Source of the DNA: Vandiemenella viatica
Lineage: Eukaryota > Arthropoda > Insecta > Orthoptera > Morabidae
Length of the DNA: 64,000 nt
Assembly (NCBI GenBank): GCA_031002005.1
Contig: CM061921.1
Coordinates: forward strand, 125,394,597-125,458,596
Direction of reading: 5' to 3'
The translations under genes were made by a program, and so were the position numbers. The notes under the pieces are model-generated. The model did no database searches. It was not told where the DNA came from and saw only the letters and a program-made list of their open reading frames with translations. Position 1 is the stretch's first letter; each line of letters begins with the position of its first letter. This document shows positions 35,152-47,443 of this stretch, in pieces.

Positions 35152-35812
35152 GAACTAATGATGGAGGAAGGAAATAGATGGAGGAGAAGTGACGTTATAT
35201 CTGTGAAGCAGGCTCTAAACTCTCGCGCATGGGCAGTGGTGAACCAAGTTACTGTCAAAACGTGTATCGCGATGGAAACTACTTCCACTTCCTGCTATTC
35301 CCAATTAAGCTTACGATGTATGGTTACAAGATAACTATTTTCATTCTGGTCTAGGCCGCATTTAAACCTAACCACAAGCAGTAGTAAAAAAACTGAAATA
35401 TCCATTCTGCATGTCCACCATGTAATTCATTGTGGCTTTGGCGAATTAATTTTTAGTTCAGGCGGCATATCAACCCAATCGCAGTATATCGCGAAAACTA
35501 AGCAAGATATCGAAAAATTTTATTCTTTATTTTCGATTTGTCTCGCCGTGTTACATAAGAATCGATCATTGAATTTGACTTTTGCGAAATATTTCTTCTG
35601 CATTTCAACTCAAGACACCTCACTTTTGATACAGTATATCTCCAGAACCAGGTGAGATATCGAAATTTTTTTGTCTTTATTTTTTATTTGTCTCGTCTTT
35701 TTAAATAAGAATCCGTCATCAAATTTTTTCTTCTGAATTTCAACCAAAAACATTTCACGTTTGAGACAGAATATCTCAAAAACTAAGCAGAATATCAAAA
35801 AAAATCTTCTTC

Positions 35813-35854
<42 letters not shown>

Positions 35855-36056
35855 TCTCATCGAGTTACATAATAATCCATCACCAGATTGCGGCGTTACG
35901 TTTATCCTAGAGTCCCCTTGAGGTTTTTGTATATATACCCCGAGTCTGTATGGGTTCGGCCTAGCCCCTAACTCCTCCTCCGCCCGGCTTCACTTCAATG
36001 CGTGGTGAAGGTCTCTTGCGTCGTCTCCATATATTTCCATCCTGCATGGAACTGAT
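35152..36056. mobile_element. CATGGAGG-ended element, copy 3 (889 bp), near-perfect 8-bp duplication
   Basis: The element proper is 35160-36048, flanked by GAACTAAT (35152-35159) and GAACTGAT (36049-36056), one mismatch. The left tip is G instead of C. Its left half repeats sequence found inverted inside copy 2 (34150-34250, including a run with 'aagcttacgatgta'), and its right half is the inverted left half of copy 1. Confidence 0.8.
35818..35853. repeat. Poly(T) tract, 36 bases
   Basis: An uninterrupted T run lies inside copy 3 of the CATGGAGG family, at a position where the other copies have only a short T run. Confidence 0.95.
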
Positions 36057-36107
36057 GGCCTTTACACATCCCACATAGGCAGTCTCTTATATTGGGATCT
36101 ATGGAAG

Positions 36108-36330
36108 CTGGGGATTACTGGAGATCGCGATTCCGCCAGGAGTTGTCATCATAATACTGCGGAGGTCAAACGCAAGACTCCACTAGAAATTCTTTCCGAA
36201 GTACATTTAATGGTTTCATGCTGGTCCAGGCTGTATTACAACCTATTTTTGGCTTGATAATAATGGTCCAGGCTGTATTACAACGGAATAACTGCTTGAA
36301 AATAATACGTCTTGCGACTGACTACACAGT
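36108..36330. repeat. Dispersed repeat, copy 1 (pair with 41795-41995)
   Basis: Matches 41795-41995 in the same orientation. Both contain TGGAGATC.CGATTCCGC, GTCAAACGCAAGAC and CCACTAGAAAT, then two spaced copies of GG(T)CCAGGCTGTATTA and 'gcttgaaaataat'. It lies about 500 bases upstream of the SLC35E3-like start codon. Confidence 0.75.
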
Positions 36331-37390
<1,060 letters not shown>

Positions 37391-37411
37391 TAGGCCTACA
37401 TATATAGTCAT

Positions 37412-38366
37412 AGTTTATTTATTATTTATTTATTTATCAATCTTGTTCCATGGATCCCTGCTGAGGAAATACCTCTGGGATGTGAAACATGTCATTGTTG
37501 ATACATATACACATAATATGAGTCATATCATAGTAAATATATATATATACATATTTTACAAATACAAGAAATAATAAACATACATTTTTGCAACTGAGTT
37601 TTGCAAACGTCATAATGAGTACAATTAATTATTTTCTTCAAATTCTTGAATGGAGTAGAAGGAGTTGCCAATAAGATAATCTCTAAGTTTTTGTTTGAAT
37701 ACATCTTTATTATCTGAAAGCTGTTTTATACGATTAGGTAGTTTATTAAACAGATGTATCCCAGAATAATTAACTCCTCTTTGTACTAATGACAGAGATG
37801 TTTGTGTTTTATGCAAGTTATTTCTGTTTCTTGTATTGAAACTGTGTACCTGTGAATTAGGTGTAAACAGGTTAAAATTTTCTACGACAAAGCTCATGAG
37901 AGAATATATATACTGAGAATACATTGTAAGAATATTGAGTTTCTTAAAGAGTTGTCTGCAAGAAGTTCTTGGTTTTACCCTACACAGAAACCTAATAGCT
38001 CTTTTCTGTGCTATGAAAACTTTTTTACTTTGTGAAGAGTTTCCCCAAAAAATTATGCCATAGGACATTACTAAATGAAAATATGAGTAGTACACCTGTC
38101 TCATTAATTCTAGATCTGCTGTTAGAGAAAGTGTTCGTATTGCAAAGGTGGCACTACTTAACTTTGCCAGTAGTGTAGTGATATGATCATGCCAACAGAG
38201 TTTCTGATCTATTTTAATACCAAGAAATTTTATACTCTCTGTTTCTAAGATTGTGTTGTTTTTATAGTTTATACATATATCTGGCTGTGCATAGTTTTTT
38301 GTTTTAAACCTAATATGTGTTTTTTCAAAATTTAATTTTAATGAATTTGCCTTTGCAATCTCTGGG
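37412..38366 (-). pseudogene. LINE C-terminal copy within the SLC35E3-like intron
   Basis: A single uninterrupted minus-strand frame runs from about 38356 to 37625: LKLNFEKTHIRF, then IKFLGIKIDQKLCWHDHI, the helical LMRQVYYSYFHL, SYGIIFWGN, AQKRAIRFL, VHSFNTRNRN and FYSIQEF at the end. It follows the RT palm in Jockey/CR1-type proteins and is 5' truncated at a sharp junction at 38366. The 3' untranslated region contains the phrase GGTATTTCCTCAGCAGGGAT and ends in an ATAA-repeat tail near 37412. The intact frame suggests a young insertion relative to its neighbours. Confidence 0.8.
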
Positions 38367-38462
38367 ACTCATCAAGGAATTGTAGTTTTGGTCTGAAAAC
38401 TGTTGCACATGTTCGTTTTGTGATATTATTTAATATATGTTGCTCTTACGGCTGTAATATAT
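38367..38462 (-). repeat. Dispersed repeat RA, inverted partial copy
   Basis: The reverse complement matches 40920-41030: 'acagc' followed by 'aatatat', GAACATGTGCAACAGTTTTC and CCTTGATGAGTCCC. It is cut by the LINE 5' junction. Confidence 0.8.
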
Positions 38463-38916
38463 ATCCATCCTCTCAAATTCCACTCGAAAAGTGCCACAAC
38501 GTAAGATGGCGAGTGACTGGAAGAAGGTATATAGTGATGTGTAATGATAACGCTATCGTTTCTTAGAGTATATTATTTAGTAATATCTTTCTATTACACT
38601 CATCAAGGTAGTGTATAATGCACCAACTTCACCCAAAATAATAATAAAAAAACTGCTGTAACGTTACACACTAAGGTATGAGAAGACGCCATTTGTTGTC
38701 ATATACGACTTCTAGCAATGCAACAAAATGCATTAATGACCAACATCGACAAAAACCACACCAACATAACTTTATTATGAAAACTAAATTTCAAATCCAT
38801 TAAGCTACAAAAGGAATCTTCTATGTCCATTTAGGTCCAGGCTACATTCCAACCTATCCAAAAAGGCTTTGCTAATGATTCTGCTTGAAAATCATGATAA
38901 CTTACATGTTTAATAA
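38463..38916. other. Intronic sequence with one GGTCCAGGCT motif
   Basis: The motif is at 38834-38853. Nothing coding is seen. Confidence 0.5.
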
Positions 38917-39032
38917 GTCAAAATTTCGGGTAATATCAAGATTGCGATACCGCTGCAATCACTTACCGCCTCACATTGTAAACACTTCCGCATGGAGAGA
39001 GTGTGACGTCACCACGTTGCTGAATGTGACAT
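38917..39032. repeat. Left arm of a long inverted repeat (partner 40365-40482)
   Basis: About 115 bases pair with the reverse complement of 40365-40482. Shared phrases include GGGTAATATC, GATTGCGATACCGCTG, GTAAACACTTCCG and ATGGAGAGA, then TGACGTCAC and GAATGTGACAT. The arms enclose about 1.3 kb that contains a LINE. Confidence 0.8.
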
Positions 39033-39154
39033 ATACCTTTCACGCGTAGCTCTAAATGTCACTAACGAGGCTTTCCACGGAAACTAGTCCATCGCTAATA
39101 CATCTCATATACTGAAATCGTTAATTTTGCACTAGTAGTACAGGAATCAATTCA

Positions 39155-39835
39155 TTATTATTATTTTTATTCACAAAGGACAATGATACAGCTTTAATAT
39201 ATTTTATAGTACATAAGATGATTTTGTGAATCCCACATAAGGTAAAACTTGTGTGTGGGCTTCAGGATGCAGGTAGCTTGATTCTTATAATACAAATATT
39301 TACAGTGACTTAGGATCTAAGAGATATACTATACATGACTGTGCGTGAATAACAATCATTGGAACATGTGAGTAATACAATCATTATAAAGATTAGTTCG
39401 ATATGGTTTGACATAACAAAATTTATTTGTACATACATATATAAATATTGTTTATATCAGGTAATGGAAGTTTATTAGTTCATTTAACGAGTCATGGTTG
39501 TCTAAAAGCCATGTAGTTATATGTTTCTTCATGGTTTCTTTCGGCTTATTGATAATATCTTCTGGTAATTTATTATAAATACGTGGACCAAGGAAGCTTG
39601 GATGTCTTTGCCCTAGTAGAGTGTTCCGGCGAGGGACGTATGCTCCACTTCTTTTTTGTCGTCTAGTTTTTAAGTGTGGTTGGTCACTAGTGCTGAAGAT
39701 TTTTATGTTTGCATGTATGTACATGACTATTTTTTTAATAAACAGCTGGCGGACATTTAGCAATTGGCTTTGTTTGTACAACTCACAAGTTGGAAAAGTG
39801 TATGGCATTTTATACATCACTTAGTGATGAGGTTT
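39155..39835 (-). pseudogene. LINE C-terminal fragment inside the inverted repeat
   Basis: The minus-strand frame 39820-39452 (122 codons) ends RIYNKLPEDI and INFHYL and contains KTRRQKRSGAYVPRRNTLLGQRH in shifted consensus form, typical of the last 100 residues of Jockey/CR1-like proteins. The 3' end has an ATTATT-rich tail near 39155. It is 5' truncated at about 39835. Confidence 0.65.
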
Positions 39836-40364
39836 TGTTGCAGCCTGGGCCACACTGAAAAATAACTATTGAACACCTTATTGCGGATACCTATGTCGTA
39901 TCTATCGCTGTCTGCGTCTTAATGCAGCCTGGACCATAGTGAAACGTAACCACCGCACATGATATTGCTGATGCCCACTTTCCAAATCGCATCTATCTGT
40001 GTTAGTGTGGTCCAGGCTGCGTTACAACCTACACGCAAATGGTTATTAACTAAATCTTTTTTTATAGAAATATTTTATGTCGTGTGAATGATCTTAATAG
40101 CAATTTCAGCCACGCGAGGAAATACAGAAGAATGGAATCGAATACAAATCAATGGAATTGTGGCTAATAATGTTAACATTACAGGATCCGTCATTACAGA
40201 ACGTTGCTAATGAATGATATCAATTATCAGTTTGGGATGTTGTTGGTTTAATAATATAATTAATTGTGCCAGTAATAATTTTCTGTATTTTATTATTATT
40301 ATTACTATTGGTTACGTTCTATGGCCTAACGTGTATTCACAAATCGATCAAAGCCTGAACATGT
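39836..40364. other. Non-coding, with three GGTCCAGGCTG motifs in both orientations
   Basis: The motifs are at 39841-39851 and 39924-39935 (inverted) and 40009-40030 (direct). No coding frame is seen. Confidence 0.6.
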
Positions 40365-40482
40365 CACATTCTGCAATGTAGTGACGTCATAATCTCTCCA
40401 TCCGGAAGTGTTTACATGGAGAGGCGGCAAGTGGTTACAGCGGTATCGCAATCCAGATATTACCCAAAATTTCTAGTATATA
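40365..40482. repeat. Right arm of the long inverted repeat
   Basis: Reverse-complement partner of 38917-39032, with several indels and roughly four matches in five by eye. Confidence 0.8.
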
Positions 40483-40769
40483 ATGCTTTAACAAGAACCA
40501 AATGCCATTTTGGTATAGGCTGCATGTCAACTATCAAAACTAAATTTTTTCGCCCTAATTCTGAAACAACCTAAACATAAACCATGTTCATATTGCTGCA
40601 ACCTACTTTGATAGATGTCATAAAATATTAACATCTCCAACGTGACATGCTGGATATGTTTTTTTGGCAATGTAATACCTATTATCATTGGAAGTCGCAT
40701 GTGTGTACATAAATGAGGCAACTAACGTTTGCTTACTGTTCAAAATTGTTTTTTTCAGTGTGTAATTTT

Positions 40770-41045
40770 ATCCATATTTATTCTTTTGATAGCAACATAT
40801 TCCCAAATAATATTGTCCAAAGAACGTGTGCATGATCATTATATTTCGCTATAACGTTACTCCCAGTCGATCATGCTATAGCATTACGGCACTTTTTGAG
40901 TGAAGTTTTTGAGGTATCTATATATTTTACAGCTCTAAGAGCAATATATATTAAATAGTATCACCAAACGAACATGTGCAACAGTTTTCAGACCAGAACA
41001 ATTATTCCTTGATGAGTCCCGGTGATTGCGCTAGAGCCTTAATTA
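40770..41045 (+). repeat. Dispersed repeat RA, copy A
   Basis: Shares with 48485-48760 the order 'gatagaaacatatt', 'aataatattgt', 'aaagaac', TATATATTTTACAGCT, 'aataatatcacc' and 'caacagttttcagac'. Other copies are at 38367-38462 (inverted) and 42120-42209 plus 45533-45610 (inverted, split). It is unrelated to any coding family I know. Confidence 0.8.
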
Positions 41046-41087
41046 CTAATAACTAAATTCCTCTTGAATTATGCTGTAACAAGAACA

Positions 41088-41500
41088 CTTTGGTCCAGGC
41101 TGCATTTCAAATTAACCACAGAATCCCCTAATATTGCTACTACAAAATCAAACAGTATGGATCAATACTAAATGTATCATGAACTTCATCTCTAATAATA
41201 GCATTTTTTTCTACATCAGGATTTCTATATAGTGTAGTGTAAATTATCACTAAATTGACTTCATCATTCACCATCAGTATGAACTGCACCTGGACTAATG
41301 CATATACCTTCACTGTTTCGTTATGTAAACTTGACCTGCAAACTCGTGCTATAATCAAATGTGTTTTTTTGTTGTAGTCACTTGTATTTTTTGGTACCTT
41401 AGCATCATATATGGTGCAAATGATATGAGATGAGCCAAAATAATTAAGTGTATGACTACTACTACCAACAAAATAACAGTGTAAAATGTTTGATACAGAC
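41088..41500. repeat. Sequence related to the interior of CATGGAGG copy 2
   Basis: The stretch starting GGTCCAGGCTGCATTT at 41092, with TAACCACA and then CTACAAAATCAAAC, parallels 34330-34420, and 'cattcaccatcagtatgaactgc' parallels 34500-34530. It is a diverged relative rather than a clean copy. Confidence 0.55.
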
Positions 41501-41794
41501 AAAGACATATTATAATTACAAATTTATTATGAACACTGTGATTTAAGGCTAACATTTGGTTTGTCAATACTCGTTAATTTTGTAGAAGCAGTGGCAAAGC
41601 GAGTACTGCTTCATTGGTGAAATGAATTTAATATTTTATGTTACTGACTTGATCCTTTGTGGTAAATTGTTAAACAATTTGATTCCGATATTAAGTGGTC
41701 TATTCTGACATGTGAGTATTTGTTTGTGATGTATGTAAATCTAGTTTATGTCTCTAATATTATATGTGTGCACCCCATTGTTTGTTGAAAAATT
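41501..41794. other. No recognised feature
   Basis: AT-rich sequence, nothing seen. Confidence 0.5.
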
Positions 41795-41995
41795 TCTGGA
41801 GATCACGATTCCGCTAGGAATTAGCATCATAATTTTTCAGTAGTCAAACGCAAGACACCACTAGAAATACTTTCTGAAGTACATTTAACAGTGTCATGCT
41901 GTTTCAGGGTGTATTAAAACCTTATTTATGTTTGGAAATAATGGTCAAGGCTGTATTACAACTGAATGATGGCTTGAAAATAATATGTCTTGTGT
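41795..41995. repeat. Dispersed repeat, copy 2 (pair with 36108-36330)
   Basis: Same orientation and landmarks as the copy upstream of the SLC35E3-like gene, but more diverged (GGTCAAGGCTG at 41943). Confidence 0.75.
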
Positions 41996-42119
41996 TTTAT
42001 TACAGCAGCATTATGATGTCATTAGTGAATGTTGTTGTAGTGGAATTGCTATTTCCAATAAACCTTTTTTTTTTTTGTAATGTATGCCCAGATGCATCCA
42101 TTACTTTATGAGTATTATA

Positions 42120-42209
42120 GTTTCTGGTATATGTACACAGAAGAGAGGCAGAATGTGTGGTACTAACATAATCTCTGGACTTTTGGTCTAAAAATTACTA
42201 CACACATTA
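42120..42209 (-). repeat. Dispersed repeat RA, left half of a copy split by the Penelope-like element
   Basis: The reverse complement matches the 3' part of copies A and B (AATGTGTGTA, then ATTTTTAGACCAAAAGTCC). It stops at the 12-bp duplication CTACACACATTA (42198-42209). Confidence 0.75.
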
Positions 42210-45200
42210 ATTTCAAAATATCTCTCCCCCCACTTTTTCTTTTCCTTCATCTTGGTTCCCCCAACCTACTGACCATTATCTTCCCGACTGGTTGTGTGCT
42301 GTTGTTCTTCCCATAACCTTCTCTAAAAACATGTCTCCAATTGACCATTACCAGAACCAATTCCGTTTTCATTCCATCCACCTCACTAAACTCCATTCCC
42401 ATATACTTTTCCATCAATCATGCCTCTCTTTTAACATACCCCCTAATGGTCTGACGATAAAACCGGTTGCCACCCACAGCTCCACCAAGCTCTCCATACC
42501 TTTTGTTTCACACAATCACTTACTCTCACCCATATTGTTCTCCAGCAATATCTACTAAAAGCCCTCAACATTCTAGTCAACTTTCCCCTTTCTACAAGAA
42601 TCTTTGTCTGTTGCATCCCTCCCCAACTCAACATCTTAAACAAATTCTCACAGAATGCAGGTAGTTGCAATAGAAATGTGCACAAAAATATCTGCACAAG
42701 CTATCCAATTTATTGAAAAGCTGCGTTGTTCTTGGCCTGTCTCTTCCCTACCAATATCCTTCATATAGGCAGCGCACACCATTTCCTCCCCAGGTTGCCA
42801 AATTCCCACGTCTTGCCCACATTTTTAATATGCCACACCCACCCCCCATTACCACCCATACCTTGTGCCACTGCCCCACCTGTGGACACACCACAATGGT
42901 CAGTGGTCAATCTCTCCTCCACATCTCTGTCTGAACCACAACTCTCTATCCTATCCAAGGGACTTTCCTTCTCGCCTACTCCTAAGTTCGACCACGCTGT
43001 TCTGGTCTGAGACTCACTTGCTTTCTGCCAAACACTCTGCTGGCGTTATCACTTTGCTACCATAACTGAGAGTGAGGGCCGCCAGGGTGGGATTAAGTTC
43101 ATCTTGGTGCGGTTCAAACCACCATCCCAATTAGGCCCTCCTCCACTTCCCCAAAACCATCCCCTCCTCCTGTTCCAAGACTTCCTCACATTGACCCTAT
43201 CCTCAAAATCTTTCCTAAACTCTATTCTCAACTCCAATAACCTCAACCCTACTGAAATCCGGGCCATGAGAGAAATGTCCAGTAACAAAAATATTATTAT
43301 CCTTCCATCAGACAAGGGCTCCACCACCATGGTCATGGACTGCAGTGACTATGATGCGGAGACCCTTAAACAGCTTTCTGATACCAACACTTATTGTCCA
43401 CACGCCACAGATCCCACATCTTCCATCTGTCTTGAAATTCGCTCCTTCACAATCCTTATCCCTTCTCACCCCTCAGAATCCCTGCACACTTACCTTATAC
43501 CTTCTCCCCAAGATACACAAGGCTGGCAATCCGGGACGACCTTTAGTTGCGGCCTATGGTTCCCCCATGGAACGGATTTCAGCCCTGGTGGATCAACACC
43601 TCCAACCTTTTGTGTAGAACCTTCCTTCTTACATCAAAGATACGTTACATTTTTTGGAGTATCTGTCGAAAGTCGCCAGTCCTCTACCACCAGACTCCGT
43701 CCTTATTTCCATTGACGTAACCTCCTTGTACACCAATATTCCCCATCTTGAAGGCCTCAGTTCCCTTCAACACTTCATGGATATGCGCCCTCCAAACAGT
43801 CTTCCCAGAACATCCTTTCTCATATCCCTAGCCAACATTATCCTCTCCAAAAACTATTTCTCCTTCAACTCCCAGATTTATCACCAGATACGTGGCACTG
43901 CCATGGGTACCCGCATGGCCCCATCCTATGCCAACCTCTTCCTGGGCCGTCTGGTGGAAAATTTTCTGAAGAACTGTCCCCTCGTGTGGTTCAGATACAT
44001 AGATGATATATTTTTGATCTGGACCCACGGGGAGGACCATCTCAACTCACTCAATAACAATCACTCCATCCGTTTCACCTGGTCATATTCCTACACCTGT
44101 ATCACCTTCCTTGACGTAGATATCACCCTACGACAGGGTGTCCTCCACACCTCGGTACACATCAAACCAACCAATTTACAACAATACTTACACTTTGACA
44201 GTTGTCACCCCTTCCACATCAAACATTACCTCCCATACAGCCTTGCAATCTGTGGCAAATGCATCTGTTCCGATAATGTATCAATCTCCAGTTACTCCCA
44301 TTAACTATCCCCAGTCCTTGTTTCCCGCCGATACCCCCATGATCTCGTGGAAAAACAAATCTCCTGTGCCATCACCCACAACCCTCATTCTGCATCTCCT
44401 AAATCTGACCGTGAACCAAGACTCGTCGCCCAGTTCTTTTCTGGCCTGGAATCTGTCAACCAGATACTCCACCGTGGGCATGATTTCTTATGGTCTTTCC
44501 CTCAAATGTGTCTCCTTCTCCCGAAAATCCTACCCACTGCTCCCTGCACTTGCTTCAGCAGACCACCCAATCTAAATACCATCTTGGTCCACAAGTTTCT
44601 ATCTGCCGACTCTCACAGACATCCACAGGGATCTTTCCCCAGTACCAGACACCGCTGTAAAACATGCAGCATGCATCCCACCACCACTACTTACTCTAAT
44701 CCTGTCACAGGCCAATCGTTCCCTATAATTTGAAATGCTACATGTGCCACCAATCATCTCTTTTACCAACTCACCTGCCTCCATTGCACTGCCTCCTACA
44801 TTGATCTCACTACTCAACAACACTCCTACAGGATGAATGGCCACAGGCGAACAGTTTATACTTCCAACCCAGACCATCCAGTGGCAATTCATGCCAACTT
44901 ACATGATTCTAACAACTTCAACACCTGCTTCACAGTTAGAGCTATTAGAGTTTTTCCAAATACCACCACCCCTTCAGAACTCCGTAGATGGAAACTAGCC
45001 TACCAACATATCCTTGACACCAGACACACCCCTGGCCTAAACCTATGTTAAACCTGTCACTTGCTATCTTTTCTTTTACTTTACAGTCAGTTACTTATAT
45101 ATCTATATTTCATTATATATATATTTATTTATTTTCACTTATAACTGATCTAAATTAAATTATAACAATAACTTTTTGAATTATGCTAGACAAAGATTAT

Positions 45201-45532
45201 TTTGTTTCACATTTATCACTGGTCAAACTTATCCCTCCACCCCTTGCAATTCCACCACTACCATCGTGCGGTTGCGCCTTTGTTTCATTCGTGTGGCGGG
45301 TCAGGATGTGACCACATCTTTCCCCCTGCCATATGTCTTGCGCCTCACATGATTAAGGCTCATGCCGAAATATTGTGTTTTTTTTTGTGTTTTTACGTGT
45401 TCGTCTCGCCCTCCTGCCTTCATCTGTGGTAAGTGACTGGTATCTGTCCCCCCCCCCCCATCCCATCTAATTTTCGGTGCCTAACCACAGTTTATTCCTT
45501 TCCATTATCCAATTGTTGCTCTACACACATTA
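42198..45532 (+). mobile_element. Penelope-like element with 12-bp target duplication
   Basis: CTACACACATTA at 42198-42209 and 45521-45532 brackets a 3.3-kb element that interrupts dispersed repeat RA. The element is C-rich and T-rich on the plus strand, with coding matter from about 42300 to 45052 and a C run near 45452-45462 close to its 3' end. The clean duplication and matched flanks fix both borders to within a few bases. Confidence 0.85.
42300..45052 (+). pseudogene. Penelope-like polyprotein: N-terminus, RT, GIY-YIG
   Basis: Frames at 42292-42664 and 42713-43065 are serine/proline-rich N-terminal pieces. From 43104 shifts bring in [20 protein letters not shown], then [16 protein letters not shown] and the palm (43654-44304): ISIDVTSLYTNIPH, GTAMGTRMAPSYANLFLG, catalytic RYIDDIFLIW with both Asp, and FLDVDITL with a KPTNLQQYL tail. 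The C-terminus has a CxxC-like RCKTCSMH, then the GIY-YIG-like FYQLTCLHCTASYIDLTTQ (44762-44818), in which the usual YIG is YID, and ends near LNLC at 45052. The pattern fits the Neptune/Poseidon-like branch. At least five frameshifts or stops (for example near 43617, 44304 and 44733) make it inactive. Confidence 0.8.
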
Positions 45533-45610
45533 TTTGGAAGATATTATTTATTGTATGTTACTCGTAGAGCTGTAAAATATATAAATACTGCACAAACTTA
45601 ACATAGTTGC
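45533..45610 (-). repeat. Dispersed repeat RA, right half of the split copy
   Basis: The reverse complement reads GTTTGTGCAGTATTTATATA, then TTTTACAGCTCTACG, matching copy B at 48612-48660 closely. Confidence 0.8.
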
Positions 45611-46139
45611 CATGCCATTAACCCTTTAACTGCTACGGTTTGCCCGGCCAAGCCCTCGCTGAGTGCTGCTTTGTTTAGGCCTAAGCTGTTTACCTGTGCT
45701 GGAATGCCACGTTCGACCGGACCGCTGTGTACTGAATACGTCTGGAGCGTTGTGTCTGACGTTCTTCTGCTGTCGCTCTGCGATTTGAAACCGCAGATAC
45801 AAAATAAATGCTGTTAATATAACATCTAAAGTTTTTCAATTTAAAGCTCCTCTAAAAGTGAATGTCTGCGTAAGCAAACATGCCGGTACTTCATATACTA
45901 AATAGATATTACAGCAACTGAAATGTTTTTAGTTTGTGTGCGTAGTAATTTATCTGGAGAGAACCTTTCTGAATACCTTTCACAAATTCTGTACATATTT
46001 TCCAGCCTTCTTTTTGACCTGGGCTATAGACCGCGAAGTTAAAAATATATTTTTAATTTTTTTTTTTTTTTTATTTCGTTTAGTTTTAGAGGCGTATAAA
46101 TGTAATATAATTATTATTTTGCAGTTACCCATGGTTAGT

Positions 46140-47230
46140 AATTCATTTTGTGTGATAAGGCTTGAAAAATGGTACAACACACAGTGATACATTACATGTT
46201 CTGCATTGGTTTCTCGACGCACTTTCTGTTTCGAACATACAGCGCATTTACGCATTGGCGTGCTCTTCCTTGAATTTGCAATATGAATGAAATTTGGAAA
46301 ATATCTCCCAGTAAATCCTTGACGATATTCTTTATCAGAGCGTCTTCCATTGCTAGGTTCGTTCTGTTCTGTGGCATATGCTTCAACAAATTCTCTAAGG
46401 GGGCGTCCATAAATTACGTGAGGTGAAATGGGGGGGGGGGGGGGGCTGGCGAAATATTACCAAGGGAGAGAGGGGGTCAACAGAAATCTCACGTGAAATT
46501 TTTTGGACTGTAGAGTTTAAAAAAAAGTCTACAAATGACGTGAAAGTCGATGTATTTTCTCGAAAAGTGCAGCTTTGGAAGGTTGCGACCTAAAAAAAAA
46601 AAAAGGTCTCAAAAAGTTGCGAGGGCGATATCTGGGGGGGGGGGGGGGGTGTCAGGAAATCCTGAAAAACACCTCACGAAATTTAAATTTATGGATGCAA
46701 CAGATGAAACTCTGCAACTGGCATTTTTCGTCTGGTTACTACTCTGTGAAGAGCGTGAGCATTTAAAATGCAGTGTTCGAGAATGTGGAAAAAGAACTTT
46801 TTAAACCACTTCATAGTGAAAATATAGTGTGAATTGATTCTCGCGTATCTGTTGGTCTCATCAGCAATAGATATCATATGATATTCCGTTAGAAATATCA
46901 GGAAAAATGAAAAACTGCTGGAATGTTAACGTAATCCACACTTGTGTCCTGCAGCTTAATCGACAAGCACATGCAGTCAAACGCGTCACTAAAGCATTCT
47001 CTTTTTCCACACATTTCTCTCGCACAATCTGTAGCTTCAAACTCTGAAAAATTTTCACATCTTATGGAGACAGATGGTCATTTACCACTAGCTGATGTAC
47101 ACAGCTTAGGAAAATTACATCGAGATCCTGTCGAAGGGTTATCGCTGTCATCCATATCAAAGAGATCATATTCACTGTCGCTTCTAGTAAAAATCTCCAT
47201 GATTTCTTCTGCGGTACAAACACGACGGCG
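46140..47230 (-). pseudogene. piggyBac transposase remnants
   Basis: Read downward: an acidic N-terminus (EEIMEIFTRSDSEYDLFDMDD, 47210-47140), then after a large deletion ETNRYARI joined directly to KWFKKFFFHILEHCILNAHAL (46860-46760), which in full proteins lie more than 300 residues apart. Next comes RRKMPVAEF, the MITE insertion, REFVEAYATEQNEPSNG (46395-46350), and the C-terminal cysteine-rich domain RKCAVCSKQKVRRETN with QCRTCNVSLCVV and FKPYHT, split by one base shift near 46205. That CRD binds the element ends in piggyBac proteins. The catalytic aspartates lie in the deleted part, so it is inactive. Confidence 0.85.
46397..46700. mobile_element. GGGGGCGTCC-ended MITE nested in piggyBac
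   Basis: The left end GGGGGCGTCCATAAATTACG and the right end, in reverse GCATCCATAAATTTAAATTT then CGTGAGGTG, are inverted. It has two long G runs (46431-46445 and 46634-46649). It splits the piggyBac frame between PVAEFHL and REFVEAY. It is a relative of the 430-bp copy at 5.65 kb. Confidence 0.75.
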
Positions 47231-47443
47231 TATTCGGGAGGACGATGGTTCGAATCCCTGTCCAGGCATCCAGATTTGGGTTTTCCATGGTTTCCCCAAA
47301 TCACTCCAGGCGAATGCCGGGATGCGTCCTTCAAAAGGCCATAGCCGAATTCCTTCCCATTCCTTGCCCCCCATTCTTTGCCATCTCTAAAGACCTCGCT
47401 GTTAAGAAACGTTAAGCAGTTAAACAAAAAAAAAAAAAAATGA
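47225..47443 (+). mobile_element. tRNA-derived SINE, 5' truncated
   Basis: Begins at CGTATTCGGGAGGACG (the A-box part is lost), keeps the B box GGTTCGAATCC, the family body and a poly(A) tail of about 15 at 47429-47443. It sits in the 5' coding part of the piggyBac remnant. Confidence 0.9.

Noticed and set aside
43049..43336. Minus-strand frames of 60-100 codons across 42.4-45 kb
   Set aside because: They are reverse shadows of the C-rich Penelope-like coding sequence.
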